DNA from: Clostridium_AI sp964409685
GTDB lineage: Bacteria; Bacillota; Clostridia; Lachnospirales; Lachnospiraceae
Assembly: GCA_964409685.1 (NCBI GenBank)
Contig: CAYPEJ010000006.1
Span: forward strand, 101,912-165,911
Length of the DNA: 64,000 nucleotides
Direction of reading: 5' to 3'
Position numbers and translations under genes: made by a program. The notes beneath the pieces were generated by a model. That model was not told the origin of the DNA. It saw only the letters and a list, made by a program, of their open reading frames with translations, and did no database searches. Of this stretch, positions 9,732-18,533 are shown one piece after another; the stretch's first letter is position 1, and the number at the start of each line of letters is the position of its first letter.

Positions 9732-11024
9732 ATGAAGTTGAAATTAAAGAATGTAGGTAAAATTGAAGAGGCTACGATCCAGTTTAATGGAATAACAGTC
9801 ATAGCAGGGGAAAATAATACTGGTAAAAGTACAGTGGGCAAAATGTTATTTTGTACACTGAGCACATTTGATGAGATAGAAAAATTTAATAGAGATGAGC
9901 TTGTAAAGTCTATTAAAAGACAGTTTAGTAGACATTATTATTATGAGTTGAACACAGAAGGTTATCCGCTTGTAGAACAATATAATCCAGCAGAAAGAAT
10001 AGTTGAAATGCGAGAAAAATGTCTTAATGATTATGAGTTTTTAAAAAAGGAGATATATGACTTTCATAGAGAAATGGAAAAGTTTGCCTGTCGAGAATTG
10101 CCTAGAAGTTTAGTAGAGTCGGTTTCTAGAAAAGTTTTTGATATGTTAAAATTTAGTGATGAGCAGATTTTGGGGGTCCTTTTGAAAAAGTATCTTGAGG
10201 AAGAATTCTCCATGAAGGTTGCACATTTGAATTTTCTTAAGGAAGATGCAGAGGTGACATTAGATGCACAAGATAAATGCGCAGAATTTGTTGTTAGTCG
10301 TAACGAAAGTGTTACGATAAAAAAGATTGCTAATTTTTATAAACAGGTAGTTTACATTGATGATCCGTTTATATTGGATTCGTGTAGTAGTATTATGCGA
10401 TTAGAAAAAATGAATAAATTTCAACATCAAGTAGATTTACTTAATAAATTGAAGAGAGAGAAGAGTAGTGACTTTGGACTTTTAGATGAATATGTAGTAG
10501 ATAAAAAGTTGGATTCTATATATTCATTATTAAGTCAGGTTTGTGATGGAGAACTTGAAGTTACATCCAATATGAATACTAATTCATTTTTATTTAAGAC
10601 AAGTAAGCTAGACGATTCATTAGATATTACAAATCTTTCAACAGGACTAAAAAGTTTTGTAATACTTAGGCGTTTACTTCAAAATGGAAGTATTGATGAA
10701 AATAGTGTAGTAATACTAGATGAACCAGAGATACATTTACACCCAGATTGGCAGTTGAAATATGCAGAGATAATAGTTTTGATTCAGAAGGAATTTGGGA
10801 TAAAAATCATGTTGAATACTCATAGTCCTTATTTTTTGAATGCAATAGAAGTTTATTCTAAAAAGTATGGCATACAAAAAAAATGTAAATATTATTTTGC
10901 ACAAGAAGAAAATACAAGAACTAAATTAATAGATGTAACAGAACGTACAGAGTTGATTTATGACAAATTAGCAAGTTCACTACAAGTGTTAGAAAATTTG
11001 GAGTATAGGTATGGAGATGAATAG
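9732..11024 (+). CDS. AAA family ATPase, OLD/RecF-like (AAA_15/AAA_21 type)
   Basis: This 430-residue ABC-type ATPase has Walker A GENNTGKST (residues 26-34), an ABC-like signature NLSTGLKSF near 300, Walker B VVILDEPEIHLHP near 335, and a switch His in LNTHSP. The region between about residues 60 and 290 is helical, charged and probably coiled-coil. The layout matches the ATPases of OLD, Septu, PARIS and similar antiphage modules, which couple ATP sensing to a nuclease partner. There is no fused TOPRIM domain. The next gene overlaps its 3' end by 14 bases, so the two are co-expressed. Codon use is more AT-rich and less polished than in the flanking housekeeping genes, hinting at transfer. 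Its role in defence is inference from architecture. Confidence 0.8.
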   Translation: MKLKLKNVGKIEEATIQFNGITVIAGENNTGKSTVGKMLFCTLSTFDEIEKFNRDELVKSIKRQFSRHYYYELNTEGYPLVEQYNPAERIVEMREKCLNDYEFLKKEIYDFHREMEKFACRELPRSLVESVSRKVFDMLKFSDEQILGVLLKKYLEEEFSMKVAHLNFLKEDAEVTLDAQDKCAEFVVSRNESVTIKKIANFYKQVVYIDDPFILDSCSSIMRLEKMNKFQHQVDLLNKLKREKSSDFGLLDEYVVDKKLDSIYSLLSQVCDGELEVTSNMNTNSFLFKTSKLDDSLDITNLSTGLKSFVILRRLLQNGSIDENSVVILDEPEIHLHPDWQLKYAEIIVLIQKEFGIKIMLNTHSPYFLNAIEVYSKKYGIQKKCKYYFAQEENTRTKLIDVTERTELIYDKLASSLQVLENLEYRYGDE

Positions 11025-11652
11025 TTTAGAAATTTTTTGTAATAATATGTCTACATTTAAGGATACGTCATTTGATAAAGCAGCATTTCTTAGAAGTAAA
11101 AACAATAAGAGAAAGGATGATTCTGGAAAGGTATCAGATTGCAAAAAGGAGTACTATATGACACTGTCTGAAATAGAGGTTATTGATTTTGATGGTGTTA
11201 TAGCAAATTATGCAAGTTCTTTGGGTATTGGAGAACATCGTCCATGTTCTAGTGATGCTTTGTATAAAGATGAGATGGGGCAATTCTATTTTGTTGAGTT
11301 TAAGAATGGAAAAATGAAAATGAGTACACAGTACAATGTCATGGAGAAAATATATAACGATTTGTTGATTTTTTGTGACATCATGGGGCAGACTGTATCT
11401 TTTTGCAGAGAAAATGTAAACTTTATATTAGTTTATAATGAATCAAAAAATTTGTCTGAGGAAACAAAAGAATTGGACAAAATAGATCAAGAGTCATCTA
11501 AAACTAAAATAGCAAAACATTTTACGAAAAAGGCAAAGAAGAAATTTATTCGATTTGATTTGGGAAAATTTGAGGGACTATATTTCAAAGAAGTTTTCAC
11601 ATTTACAGAAAAGGAATTTGAGAAAGAATTCCTTAGTAAAATTCATAGTTAG
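11011..11652 (+). CDS. Unknown protein with a possible PD-(D/E)XK-like nuclease motif, partner of the AAA ATPase
   Basis: I do not recognise this 213-residue soluble protein. Its most telling stretch is SSDAL (Asp82), then a strand ending VEFKNG (Glu96-x-Lys98). The D-(13)-E-x-K spacing and the strand pattern are those of PD-(D/E)XK nuclease cores. The C-terminal part is rich in lysine and acidic residues. The start at 11011 is preferred because TTGGAG lies 7 nt upstream; ATG 11017 would sit directly on a GGAG. It overlaps the ATPase by 14 nt and is followed by a strong terminator, so the two genes form a closed operon. A nuclease effector is inference; a small adaptor is the alternative. Confidence 0.6.
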   Translation: MEMNSLEIFCNNMSTFKDTSFDKAAFLRSKNNKRKDDSGKVSDCKKEYYMTLSEIEVIDFDGVIANYASSLGIGEHRPCSSDALYKDEMGQFYFVEFKNGKMKMSTQYNVMEKIYNDLLIFCDIMGQTVSFCRENVNFILVYNESKNLSEETKELDKIDQESSKTKIAKHFTKKAKKKFIRFDLGKFEGLYFKEVFTFTEKEFEKEFLSKIHS

Positions 11653-11684
11653 AAATTAAATAGTGTAACATACATAGTTAATGT

Positions 11685-11729
11685 AGAAGAATGTACAGAT
11701 TATTTATTTAATCAACATTCTTCTGTTTT
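11685..11729 (+). terminator. Terminator after the ATPase/nuclease-like operon
   Basis: A perfect 10-bp stem (AGAAGAATGT with ACATTCTTCT) is followed by a T-rich tail. Confidence 0.75.
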
Positions 11730-11749
11730 ATATTCACATGAATTTCAAT

Positions 11750-11778
11750 TTGTTATTTTATTTGTTATAGGGTATAAT
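11750..11778 (+). promoter_or_regulatory. Promoter for xpaC-telA
   Basis: TTGTTA, 17 bp, TATAAT; the start codon is 37 bp downstream behind AAGGAGG. Confidence 0.7.
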
Positions 11779-11814
11779 TATGGGTAATAGTTACTTATTG
11801 TTAAGGAGGTAAGT

Positions 11815-13215
11815 ATGTACAATAAGAATTTGGGAGACCATATTAAGGATATCGTGGAAGATGCAGTAAAATCCTGTGATTACAGTGATTTAAATAGAAA
11901 AATTAAAAATACAGTAGAAAAAGCGGTAGATGACTGTAAACGAGCAACCAATGGATTTGTCCATGGTAATGATCCTCACGACCAGTGGATTCGGGGGGGT
12001 TATTTCGGTGGACATCAGTCCAATAATAGAAATCAGAATACAAATCAAAATCAAGGGCGAAATTTCGGTCACACTTCATTTGGAAACGATCCATTTCGTG
12101 GTACATCATTTGAACAAGGGACAAGTAGTCAGGCACAGAATGCTTACGGAAAGCAACAAGAGTTTAGTCGTAATCGAGTTCGAAAGCAAAAGCAAAATCA
12201 ATACTACAACCCCCAAAATGGCTCCTATAACCATAGAACACAAACCAAACCAGCCGTTACTAATACAAAGGCAGTAAAAGGAAGTGTATCCAGCGTATTA
12301 GGAACTATCTTTGGAGGAGTAGGTGTATTTTTATTTGGAGCTGGTTCTATAGCGTTGTTGGTTGAATGTATTACAAATGGATTTACATCAGGAGAAGGTG
12401 TTGCTTCATTTGTAGTGGCTATTATATTCACAATGTTAAGTGCTTGGTGGCTTGCATCTAGTAGGCGAAGAAAAAAATATATTACTCGTTATCAAAAGTA
12501 TAGATTTTTACTACAAAAGAATAAATTTTGTGAGACAAAACGATTAGCAGATATGGCAAATGTATCAGAGAAACAAGTTGTAAAAGACTTGAATTGCATG
12601 ACTTCGGAATTATTATTTCCAGAAGGTCGTTTTGATGATAAAAAGAAATATTTTATGTTAGATGAAGCAACTTATAAGCAATACGAAGCAGCACAACAAA
12701 GTTATCAAGACAGGGCAAAAGCAGATGAGGAAATCAAAAAAGCAGAAGCCGAAAAGCAGGAACAAAGAAAAATTAATCCAGAATTAGCAAAGGCAATCGA
12801 AGAAGGACAAACTTATTTGAAAGGAATTCGTGAAGCCAATGACGACATTCCAGGAGAAGAAATCAGTAGAAAACTTGATCAATTAGAAGATATCATTCGT
12901 AAAATATTTGTTTGTGTAGAAAAACACCCAGAGAAATTACCTGAGATTCGAAAATTGATGGAGTACTATTTACCAATTACGATGAAGTTGGTAAATGCCT
13001 ATAAAGAATTTGACAGTCAACCAGTACAAGGTGAAAACATCTCTAAATCCAAGAAAGAAATCGAAGATACCCTTGATACCATCGATCTTGCATTCCAAAA
13101 ATTGATGGATAGCTTATATGAAGAGGAAGCCATGGAAGTATATTCCGACATCTCCGTATTGAATGCACTATTTGCACAAGAGGGATTAACAAAAAATGAT
13201 TTCGAGATGAAATAA
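11815..13215 (+). CDS. xpaC: XpaC-family membrane protein (5-bromo-4-chloroindolyl phosphate hydrolysis family)
   Basis: This 466-residue protein has four parts. A short helical N-terminus (1-45) precedes a Gln/Asn/Gly-rich low-complexity stretch (about 60-140). Two membrane segments follow (about 160-183 and 192-212). The C-terminal cytosolic region begins with a winged-helix-like segment (about 230-285) and continues as long charged helices. The two-TM core plus the TelA gene directly downstream is the xpaC-yaaN arrangement of Bacillus, so the assignment rests on both sequence and context. The molecular role is not established in the family; the name comes from an old chromogenic-substrate phenotype. 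The start is ATG behind AAGGAGG. The expanded low-complexity stretch is unusual. Confidence 0.75.
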   Translation: MYNKNLGDHIKDIVEDAVKSCDYSDLNRKIKNTVEKAVDDCKRATNGFVHGNDPHDQWIRGGYFGGHQSNNRNQNTNQNQGRNFGHTSFGNDPFRGTSFEQGTSSQAQNAYGKQQEFSRNRVRKQKQNQYYNPQNGSYNHRTQTKPAVTNTKAVKGSVSSVLGTIFGGVGVFLFGAGSIALLVECITNGFTSGEGVASFVVAIIFTMLSAWWLASSRRRKKYITRYQKYRFLLQKNKFCETKRLADMANVSEKQVVKDLNCMTSELLFPEGRFDDKKKYFMLDEATYKQYEAAQQSYQDRAKADEEIKKAEAEKQEQRKINPELAKAIEEGQTYLKGIREANDDIPGEEISRKLDQLEDIIRKIFVCVEKHPEKLPEIRKLMEYYLPITMKLVNAYKEFDSQPVQGENISKSKKEIEDTLDTIDLAFQKLMDSLYEEEAMEVYSDISVLNALFAQEGLTKNDFEMK

Positions 13216-13248
13216 TATATTATTGAACTGTAATTAGGAGGAATGAAA

Positions 13249-14415
13249 ATGAATGATGACTTTATGAACAGTACACCAACACCCACTCTTACATTTGACC
13301 CATTTCCAGAGGCAAAACAAGAAATAGTAGAAACAGTAGAAACAGTACAAGAACAGCCAGCAGAACCAGCATTTGACGAATCTACTTTGACACAAGAAGA
13401 AAGACAGATGGTAGACAACTTTGCTTCTCAAATAGAATTGACAAACAGCAATTTAATTTTACAATACGGCGCAGGAGCACAAAAGAAAATCGCAGACTTT
13501 TCCGAAAGTGCCTTAAATAGTGTGAAGACAAAGGACTTAGGCGAAATCGGGGAAATGCTTTCTAATGTAGTAACGGAATTAAAGAACTTTGAGAATACGG
13601 AAGAAGAAAAAGGCGGTTTCCTAGGATTTTTCAAAAACAAATCCAACAAGTTAACCAATATGAAAGCAAAATATAGCAGTGCAGAAGCGAATGTAAATAA
13701 CATCTGTAAGGCCTTAGAAGCTCACCAAGTACAGCTTTTAAAAGATGTTGCTATGCTAGATAAAATGTATGAAGTCAATAAGACATATTTTAAAGAATTA
13801 TCAATGTACATCCTAGCTGGAAAGAAAAAATTACATGAAGTGCAAACAAAAGAATTACCTGCTTTAGCTGAAAAAGCCCAAAGAAGTGGCTTACCTGAAG
13901 ATGCACAAGCGGTAAATGATTTAAATAGCTTATGCAATCGTTTTGAAAAGAAAATTCATGACCTTGAACTTACAAGAATGATTAGCATTCAGATGGCTCC
14001 TCAGATTCGTTTGATTCAAGGAAACGATACTATGATGAGCGAAAAAATTCAATCTACTATCGTAAACACCATTCCATTATGGAAAAGTCAAATGGTACTT
14101 GCATTAGGGGTTACCCACTCTGAACAAGCTGCTCGAGCACAACGAGAAGTAACCGACATGACCAACGAACTTCTTCGTAAAAATGCACAAACACTTAAGA
14201 TGGCTACCATTGAAACAGCCAAAGAAAGTGAACGTGGCATTGTAGATATGGAAACATTGAAGATGACAAACGAATCTTTAATTTCTACTTTAGACGAAGT
14301 GTTAAAAATCCAAACAGAAGGAAAGCAAAAACGTAGAGAAGCCGAAGCAGAATTAAATCGTATCGAAGGTGAACTAAAGAATAAATTAATGAGTCTAAGT
14401 ACTCAAACGAAATAA
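13249..14415 (+). CDS. telA: Toxic anion resistance protein, TelA/YaaN family
   Basis: This 388-residue, almost entirely helical cytosolic protein is made of long coiled coils. The family hallmark around residues 255-290 contains IRLIQGND and PLWKSQMVLAL. TelA proteins were named for tellurite resistance, but their general role appears to lie in envelope stress and is not settled. The ATG at 13249 sits 7 nt from AGGAGG; the ATG at 13243 touches that site and is too close. The gene lies 33 bp after xpaC in one operon and ends at a strong terminator. The first 55 residues are acidic, proline-rich and probably disordered. Confidence 0.88.
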   Translation: MNDDFMNSTPTPTLTFDPFPEAKQEIVETVETVQEQPAEPAFDESTLTQEERQMVDNFASQIELTNSNLILQYGAGAQKKIADFSESALNSVKTKDLGEIGEMLSNVVTELKNFENTEEEKGGFLGFFKNKSNKLTNMKAKYSSAEANVNNICKALEAHQVQLLKDVAMLDKMYEVNKTYFKELSMYILAGKKKLHEVQTKELPALAEKAQRSGLPEDAQAVNDLNSLCNRFEKKIHDLELTRMISIQMAPQIRLIQGNDTMMSEKIQSTIVNTIPLWKSQMVLALGVTHSEQAARAQREVTDMTNELLRKNAQTLKMATIETAKESERGIVDMETLKMTNESLISTLDEVLKIQTEGKQKRREAEAELNRIEGELKNKLMSLSTQTK

Positions 14416-14422
14416 ACTAAGG

Positions 14423-14460
14423 AAAAGTGTCTCTCTGGAACCCAATAGAGGCACTTTTTC
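14423..14460 (+). terminator. Intrinsic terminator after telA
   Basis: A 12-bp stem with one G-U pair (14423-14434 with 14447-14458) ends in a T run. Confidence 0.88.
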
Positions 14461-14548
14461 TGTTCTATCATTCGATTCTTTGAATTTCATATTTGGTTTG
14501 CGAATTTCTGATTTGCGAATTTCCAAAACAGTTGGAAGTATTGTTTCA

Positions 14549-14577
14549 TTGTAAATCGAAAGGCATAATGCTATAAT
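14549..14577 (+). promoter_or_regulatory. Promoter for the metallo-beta-lactamase-fold gene
   Basis: TTGTAA, 17 bp, TATAAT. Just upstream (about 14497-14523) the 12-mer TTTGCGAATTTC occurs twice, a possible operator. Confidence 0.65.
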
Positions 14578-14624
14578 GGATAAGATTTCGAAAGAAATAA
14601 GTGCAGTTACAAGGAGGTCTTTGT

Positions 14625-15260
14625 GTGAAGATAGAGCGTATTGCATGTGGCAGCGTAAACTGTTTTCTGATAAAAGATGGGGACGATGCAGTTTTAGTCG
14701 ATACAGGTACACTACGTTATCGAGAAAAAGTCGATAATGCGTGTGCGAAAGTAAATCTAAGTCTTATTGTTCTGACACATGGACATATTGACCATGTTCA
14801 AAATGCGCAGTATTTATCAAAGAAATACCATGTGCCAATCGGAATACATAAATTAGATTACCAATGTATAAAAAATAATGTACAGGAACCATTAAAAGCA
14901 CATACCATAATTGGAAAAATTCTATTATGGGTTACGATAAAAAGTGCAGAAAGAGAAAAGGTAGAGCTATTTCCATGTGATGTATCTTTAAAAGAAGGAA
15001 TGGATCTAAGCGAATATGGAATCGATGCAACAGTAATTCGTTTACCTGGACATACAAAAGGGTCAATAGGATTGAAGATTGGACACAATGATTTTATTGT
15101 AGGGGATGCACTTATGAATATTGGAAAACCCACTATTACAAAATTGTATAGTGATTATGATAAAGTGAAACAAAGTGCACAGATTATCAGTCAAAGTGGA
15201 AATCGTAAGATACATTTTGGACACGGAAAAAGTGTTTTGAATCAGTATTGGAAAGAATAA
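14625..15260 (+). CDS. Metallo-beta-lactamase-fold hydrolase
   Basis: This is a 211-residue MBL-fold protein of the glyoxalase II-like group. Metal-binding signatures are THGHIDH (HxHxDH), LPGHTKGS, VGDALM and the final FGHGKS. All usual ligands are present, so it should be an active metal-dependent hydrolase. The substrate is unknown; hydroxyacylglutathione-like thioesters or lactones are possibilities only. The start is GTG 14625, 7 nt after AAGGAGG. An upstream in-frame GTG at 14601 would contain the ribosome site inside the gene. It is followed after 23 bp by an unrelated unknown gene, probably co-transcribed. Confidence 0.88.
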   Translation: MKIERIACGSVNCFLIKDGDDAVLVDTGTLRYREKVDNACAKVNLSLIVLTHGHIDHVQNAQYLSKKYHVPIGIHKLDYQCIKNNVQEPLKAHTIIGKILLWVTIKSAEREKVELFPCDVSLKEGMDLSEYGIDATVIRLPGHTKGSIGLKIGHNDFIVGDALMNIGKPTITKLYSDYDKVKQSAQIISQSGNRKIHFGHGKSVLNQYWKE

Positions 15261-15283
15261 CATACAACACATTAGGTGATAGA

Positions 15284-17065
15284 ATGAATAAACAAAAGGA
15301 ACCGATATATACAATTGAGGAAATTAAATTATTTTATAATGATATTAAATACGTGACCAGAAGTTTAGCAAAAGAAAGCGAAGAATTTTTTTCCTGTATG
15401 GCATCTTATGCAAAGATTGAGAGAAAAGATCCTCAAGGAATCGAGGCTTTTTTTTGCCAAGAAGAAGAACGTTTAAAGAAAATAGAAAATGAACTATATC
15501 AATTAGTGCATATACAGAATAAAGGAAAAAGAAAATTTGGCATACGTCAGTGGAAGAGTTTTCAAGAACTAAGAGAAATTTTAATGGAATGCGGGCATAT
15601 TAATAAAGAATTGAGACCATCACCATTATGGTTTTCCAAAGAAAACTATGACATAATCCATGATATGTTAGATGAAGTACAGACAAAGACCGAAGATAGT
15701 ATCAAAAGCAAAGAGCGAATTAATTTATTGTGGAGCGATGACGTATTCTTAGCCCATAATGTACGCTTTACCAGTGAATATGTGGACTTGCTAAATGGAT
15801 CCTCCATGAAGTATTTGAATGTGAATTTCTGGAAGTACAGGAAGCAGATAAAGTCGTTATTTATTGGTGAAGATTCATTGTATTGTGACGATGAGATTAA
15901 ACGATTAAAGAAAAATGTAGCGACTATGACAGAAAATGATAATTGGCTATTTTTTAAGAAACGAAAAATCATGGAAGTACTTGGCGAAAATTACATTGGA
16001 AGAGATACAGAATTTAATCAGATTCGTAAAAACTATGAAGTATTTTATTCATGGCTTTTAACATTACCAGAAGATTTGAACTTAACAGAAGAGAGCTTTT
16101 TAGAATACTGTGAGTTTATTGAGCAACTAAAAAACATTGATTGGACTGTATATTCAGAGATGATGCAAGAGTGTGTTCCGTTTTTTTCAGATGAGATTAT
16201 TAAACATACACCAATTGAAATTTTAATCGAGAAAGTGCAACATTACCGATACGCAATTAATATTGTAAAGCAAAAGTATGGAACTGCTTATTTAACACAA
16301 GAGCGAATAGAACCTTCTTATGAGAAGTGGAATAAGTTGTTACAAAAAGTTTTAGATAAGTACAATTGGATAGAAGAAAAAAAGGGGCAGATTCAACTTT
16401 ATTTTGGAGGATTGTATACAGGATTAAATACAGATTGGGATTTAATGAAAGACTGCATTATAGATTCTACAAAAGAAATTAACGGTGTATCAGAACGACG
16501 AATTAAGCAATACCAGTTTGTTCTATACCATGAGAAAATGGGAGAAGATGATGTTAGCGAAGATTCCGATAAGAATTTAACGGAACATTCTATCAATACC
16601 ATCGAACAAGCAATCTCCTATTTACTTGAAAATGAAGTTTCCATAGCAATCTCCGAATTAGTAAAGAGAGTGAGTAAACTACTTGGACAAAAACGTATCA
16701 CAGCGAAATGGAAACAAGAAGTTGAGCAGTACATTCGTGAGCATTTGCCAGAATCTTTTAATATAGAAGATGATTTTGTTCTGATTAAAGATAAAGAATT
16801 GCTACACTTTCGAGTTCCAGAAGATAAGAAGAAGCGAGATGCAGAACTTATCTCGATGGCAGAGTGGATCAGTGGAGTTTATAGTGTAATCCTTATTGAA
16901 AAGGAAATACCATTAGATGATTTAACAAAATTATTTGCAAAGTTACTTGGTTATCCAAGGCGTACAAAAGTATTGCAAGAAAAGGTAGAAGAAGCCGTAA
17001 AGCACTTAAAGAGAGATTCCAAAATTGAAAGAAAAAGTGGTGGATGGAGTATAATTGAAATGTAA
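15284..17065 (+). CDS. Hypothetical 593-residue helical protein
   Basis: I do not recognise this protein. It is cytosolic, charged, rich in Glu, Lys and Trp, and largely helical. Near the C-terminus are two related segments of about 45 residues (roughly 455-500 and 545-590). Both follow a pattern of the type E-x-PL-x-x-L-x-K-x-x-x-x-LG-x-x-R, reminiscent of the DUF3320-like tails of some helicase-type proteins. No ATPase, nuclease or membrane segment is seen. ATG 15284 is chosen over an upstream TTG at 15248 that overlaps the MBL gene; the ribosome site (AGGTG) is weak, fitting translation coupled to the upstream gene. No clear terminator follows. Confidence 0.65.
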   Translation: MNKQKEPIYTIEEIKLFYNDIKYVTRSLAKESEEFFSCMASYAKIERKDPQGIEAFFCQEEERLKKIENELYQLVHIQNKGKRKFGIRQWKSFQELREILMECGHINKELRPSPLWFSKENYDIIHDMLDEVQTKTEDSIKSKERINLLWSDDVFLAHNVRFTSEYVDLLNGSSMKYLNVNFWKYRKQIKSLFIGEDSLYCDDEIKRLKKNVATMTENDNWLFFKKRKIMEVLGENYIGRDTEFNQIRKNYEVFYSWLLTLPEDLNLTEESFLEYCEFIEQLKNIDWTVYSEMMQECVPFFSDEIIKHTPIEILIEKVQHYRYAINIVKQKYGTAYLTQERIEPSYEKWNKLLQKVLDKYNWIEEKKGQIQLYFGGLYTGLNTDWDLMKDCIIDSTKEINGVSERRIKQYQFVLYHEKMGEDDVSEDSDKNLTEHSINTIEQAISYLLENEVSIAISELVKRVSKLLGQKRITAKWKQEVEQYIREHLPESFNIEDDFVLIKDKELLHFRVPEDKKKRDAELISMAEWISGVYSVILIEKEIPLDDLTKLFAKLLGYPRRTKVLQEKVEEAVKHLKRDSKIERKSGGWSIIEM

Positions 17066-17167
17066 GGAATGGCTTCCTATGTTGGTATAATGTGCGAAAC
17101 TGAAAAATGAAATATTGTTAATACTATCTTTGTAACACGAAACTTGTCTTTACGAAAGGAGCGCGTC

Positions 17168-17395
17168 ATGGATAGTGATTTAACAATGGATCGTATTCAA
17201 GCAGAAGAACAATGTGGATGTGGTTGTGGATGTGCAAGCCTACATCATGCAGACCATTCACCATTAGGAATTGCAAGTGTTCCATGTCAAAAATGGGGCG
17301 AAACCTATGATTTGGCAAAGGCATTAAAAGTAGGAACGATATTTGCTGAATTAGATATGCCATTTTTCGTGGGAGGTGACAAGAATGTCCAATAG
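17168..17395 (+). CDS. cotJA: Spore coat-associated protein CotJA
   Basis: This small 75-residue protein belongs to the cotJ operon, made in the mother cell during sporulation in Bacillus and Clostridia. It shows the family core P-x-QKWGETYDLAKALKVGTIF followed by ELDMPF. A Cys/Gly-rich segment CGCGCGC (residues about 12-18) and adjacent histidines suggest metal binding or disulfide cross-linking in the coat. The start is ATG 17168 behind AAAGGAG. It overlaps cotJB by 11 nt. No convincing SigE or SigK promoter could be fixed in the 100 bp upstream. Confidence 0.9.
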   Translation: MDSDLTMDRIQAEEQCGCGCGCASLHHADHSPLGIASVPCQKWGETYDLAKALKVGTIFAELDMPFFVGGDKNVQ

Positions 17396-17681
17396 ACAGG
17401 AACTGTTACAAAAAATCGATGAGGCAAGTTTTGCCGTAAATGACATTACCCTTTACTTGGACACTCATCCAACTGATATGGAGGCCTTAAACTACTTTCA
17501 AAAAGTAATGGCAGAAAGAAAACAAGCCATGCAGGAATTTGAGTCACAATATGAACCATTAATTGTTGATTGTGTCAATCCAAAAGAAAATAATAAGACA
17601 GGATCTCACACAAAATATCCTGCCGTTGAACATTGGACTTGGGGCGATGGACCAATTCCTTGGGAAGGGGGAGAAAATTAA
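17385..17681 (+). CDS. cotJB: Spore coat protein CotJB
   Basis: This 98-residue protein has the CotJB core: an N-terminal helix (LLQKIDEASFAVNDITLYLD), the motif THPTDMEALNYF, a second helix, and a C-terminal WGDGPIPWEGG tail. The ATG at 17385 lies 6 nt after GGAGGTG; the in-frame GTG at 17376 is part of that site. The gene overlaps cotJA by 11 nt and cotJC by one base (TAATG), so the operon is tightly coupled. The protein is expected in the inner coat together with CotJA and CotJC. Confidence 0.93.
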   Translation: MSNRQELLQKIDEASFAVNDITLYLDTHPTDMEALNYFQKVMAERKQAMQEFESQYEPLIVDCVNPKENNKTGSHTKYPAVEHWTWGDGPIPWEGGEN

Positions 17682-18295
17682 TGTGGAATTATGAAAAAAG
17701 ACTACAATTTCCAGTGAATATTAAAAAGACAGACCCAAAAACAGCCCAATTCATTATGTCTCAATATGGTGGACCAGATGGAGAGTTAGCAGCCTCTTTG
17801 CGTTATTTATCCCAACGTTATACTATGCCAGATAAATGTATTGGAGGACTTCTTACCGATATCGGTACAGAGGAGTTAGCCCATATGGAAATTATTTGTG
17901 CCATTGTATATCAATTGACGAAGAATTTATCCATTGAAGAAGCAAAAGCCGCTGGATTTGATGCTTATTATATTGATCATACAGGCGGTATCTGGCCAGC
18001 TGCAGCAGCAGGAATACCATTTACCGCATTAGAATTCCAGTCCAAGGGAGATGCTATCACAGACCTTTTCGAAGACTTAGCGGCAGAACAAAAAGCTCGA
18101 ACTACGTACGATAACATTTTAAGATTTATTGATGATCCTGATGTTATTGCACCAATTAAGTTCCTACGCGAGCGAGAAATTGTGCATTTCCAAAGATTTG
18201 GGGAAGCATTAGAAAAAATGAAATCCACTTTAGATTCTAATAATTTCTATTATTTCAATGCGGAATTTGATAAATCCATGTACAAACCAAATTAA
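17681..18295 (+). CDS. cotJC: Spore coat manganese catalase-like protein CotJC
   Basis: This 204-residue ferritin-like four-helix protein belongs to the manganese catalase family. Candidate metal ligands are Glu in GELAAS, the EELAHME motif and the EREIVHFQRF motif. It probably removes peroxide in the spore coat, as proposed for CotJC of clostridia. The start ATG shares a base with the cotJB stop and has a GGGGGAG site upstream. The gene closes the operon at a strong terminator. Its length is typical for CotJC and shorter than full manganese catalases. Confidence 0.94.
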   Translation: MWNYEKRLQFPVNIKKTDPKTAQFIMSQYGGPDGELAASLRYLSQRYTMPDKCIGGLLTDIGTEELAHMEIICAIVYQLTKNLSIEEAKAAGFDAYYIDHTGGIWPAAAAGIPFTALEFQSKGDAITDLFEDLAAEQKARTTYDNILRFIDDPDVIAPIKFLREREIVHFQRFGEALEKMKSTLDSNNFYYFNAEFDKSMYKPN

Positions 18296-18302
18296 TATAC
18301 AA

Positions 18303-18338
18303 CCCATAGTGTATCGATGTACGCTATGGGATTTTTTG
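18303..18338 (+). terminator. Terminator after cotJABC
   Basis: CCCATAGTGTA pairs with TGTACGCTATGGG (one G-U), followed by T6. Confidence 0.9.
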
Positions 18339-18374
18339 TTATTCAATTATGCATACACTTCTTTTCTGCTTTTA

Positions 18375-18417
18375 AAAGTTGCATTTCTTACATTGAAAGT
18401 TGTAATTCTTACACTTT
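18375..18417. repeat. Two imperfect 21-nt direct repeats
   Basis: Two adjacent copies of a unit of the form AAAGTTGnnnTTCTTACA lie head to tail in the gap between cotJC and the lyase gene, just before a possible -10 (TACAAT at 18442). They could be a tandem operator. Confidence 0.5.
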
Positions 18418-18533
18418 GCGTTTTTTTATGTTGAAATGGTGTACAATGCATTTGTAACTAAGAAAGTTACATACCATTGAAAGGTTTTATAGTTTTATTT
18501 GTTTTAATTTGATAGGGAGTATTTTTTATATAG

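Noticed and set aside
11930..12277. A 115-codon plus-strand frame inside xpaC
   Set aside because: It overlaps the low-complexity part of xpaC in another frame, has no ribosome site and no recognisable features.
14497..14523. Direct repeat TTTGCGAATTTC as a separate regulatory feature
   Set aside because: Two 12-mers in AT-rich DNA near a terminator can arise by chance; mentioned only with the promoter.
17066..17167. SigE- or SigK-type promoter before cotJA
   Set aside because: ATATT near 17110 and GTAACA downstream are only a loose match; expected from biology but not supported enough by sequence to annotate.
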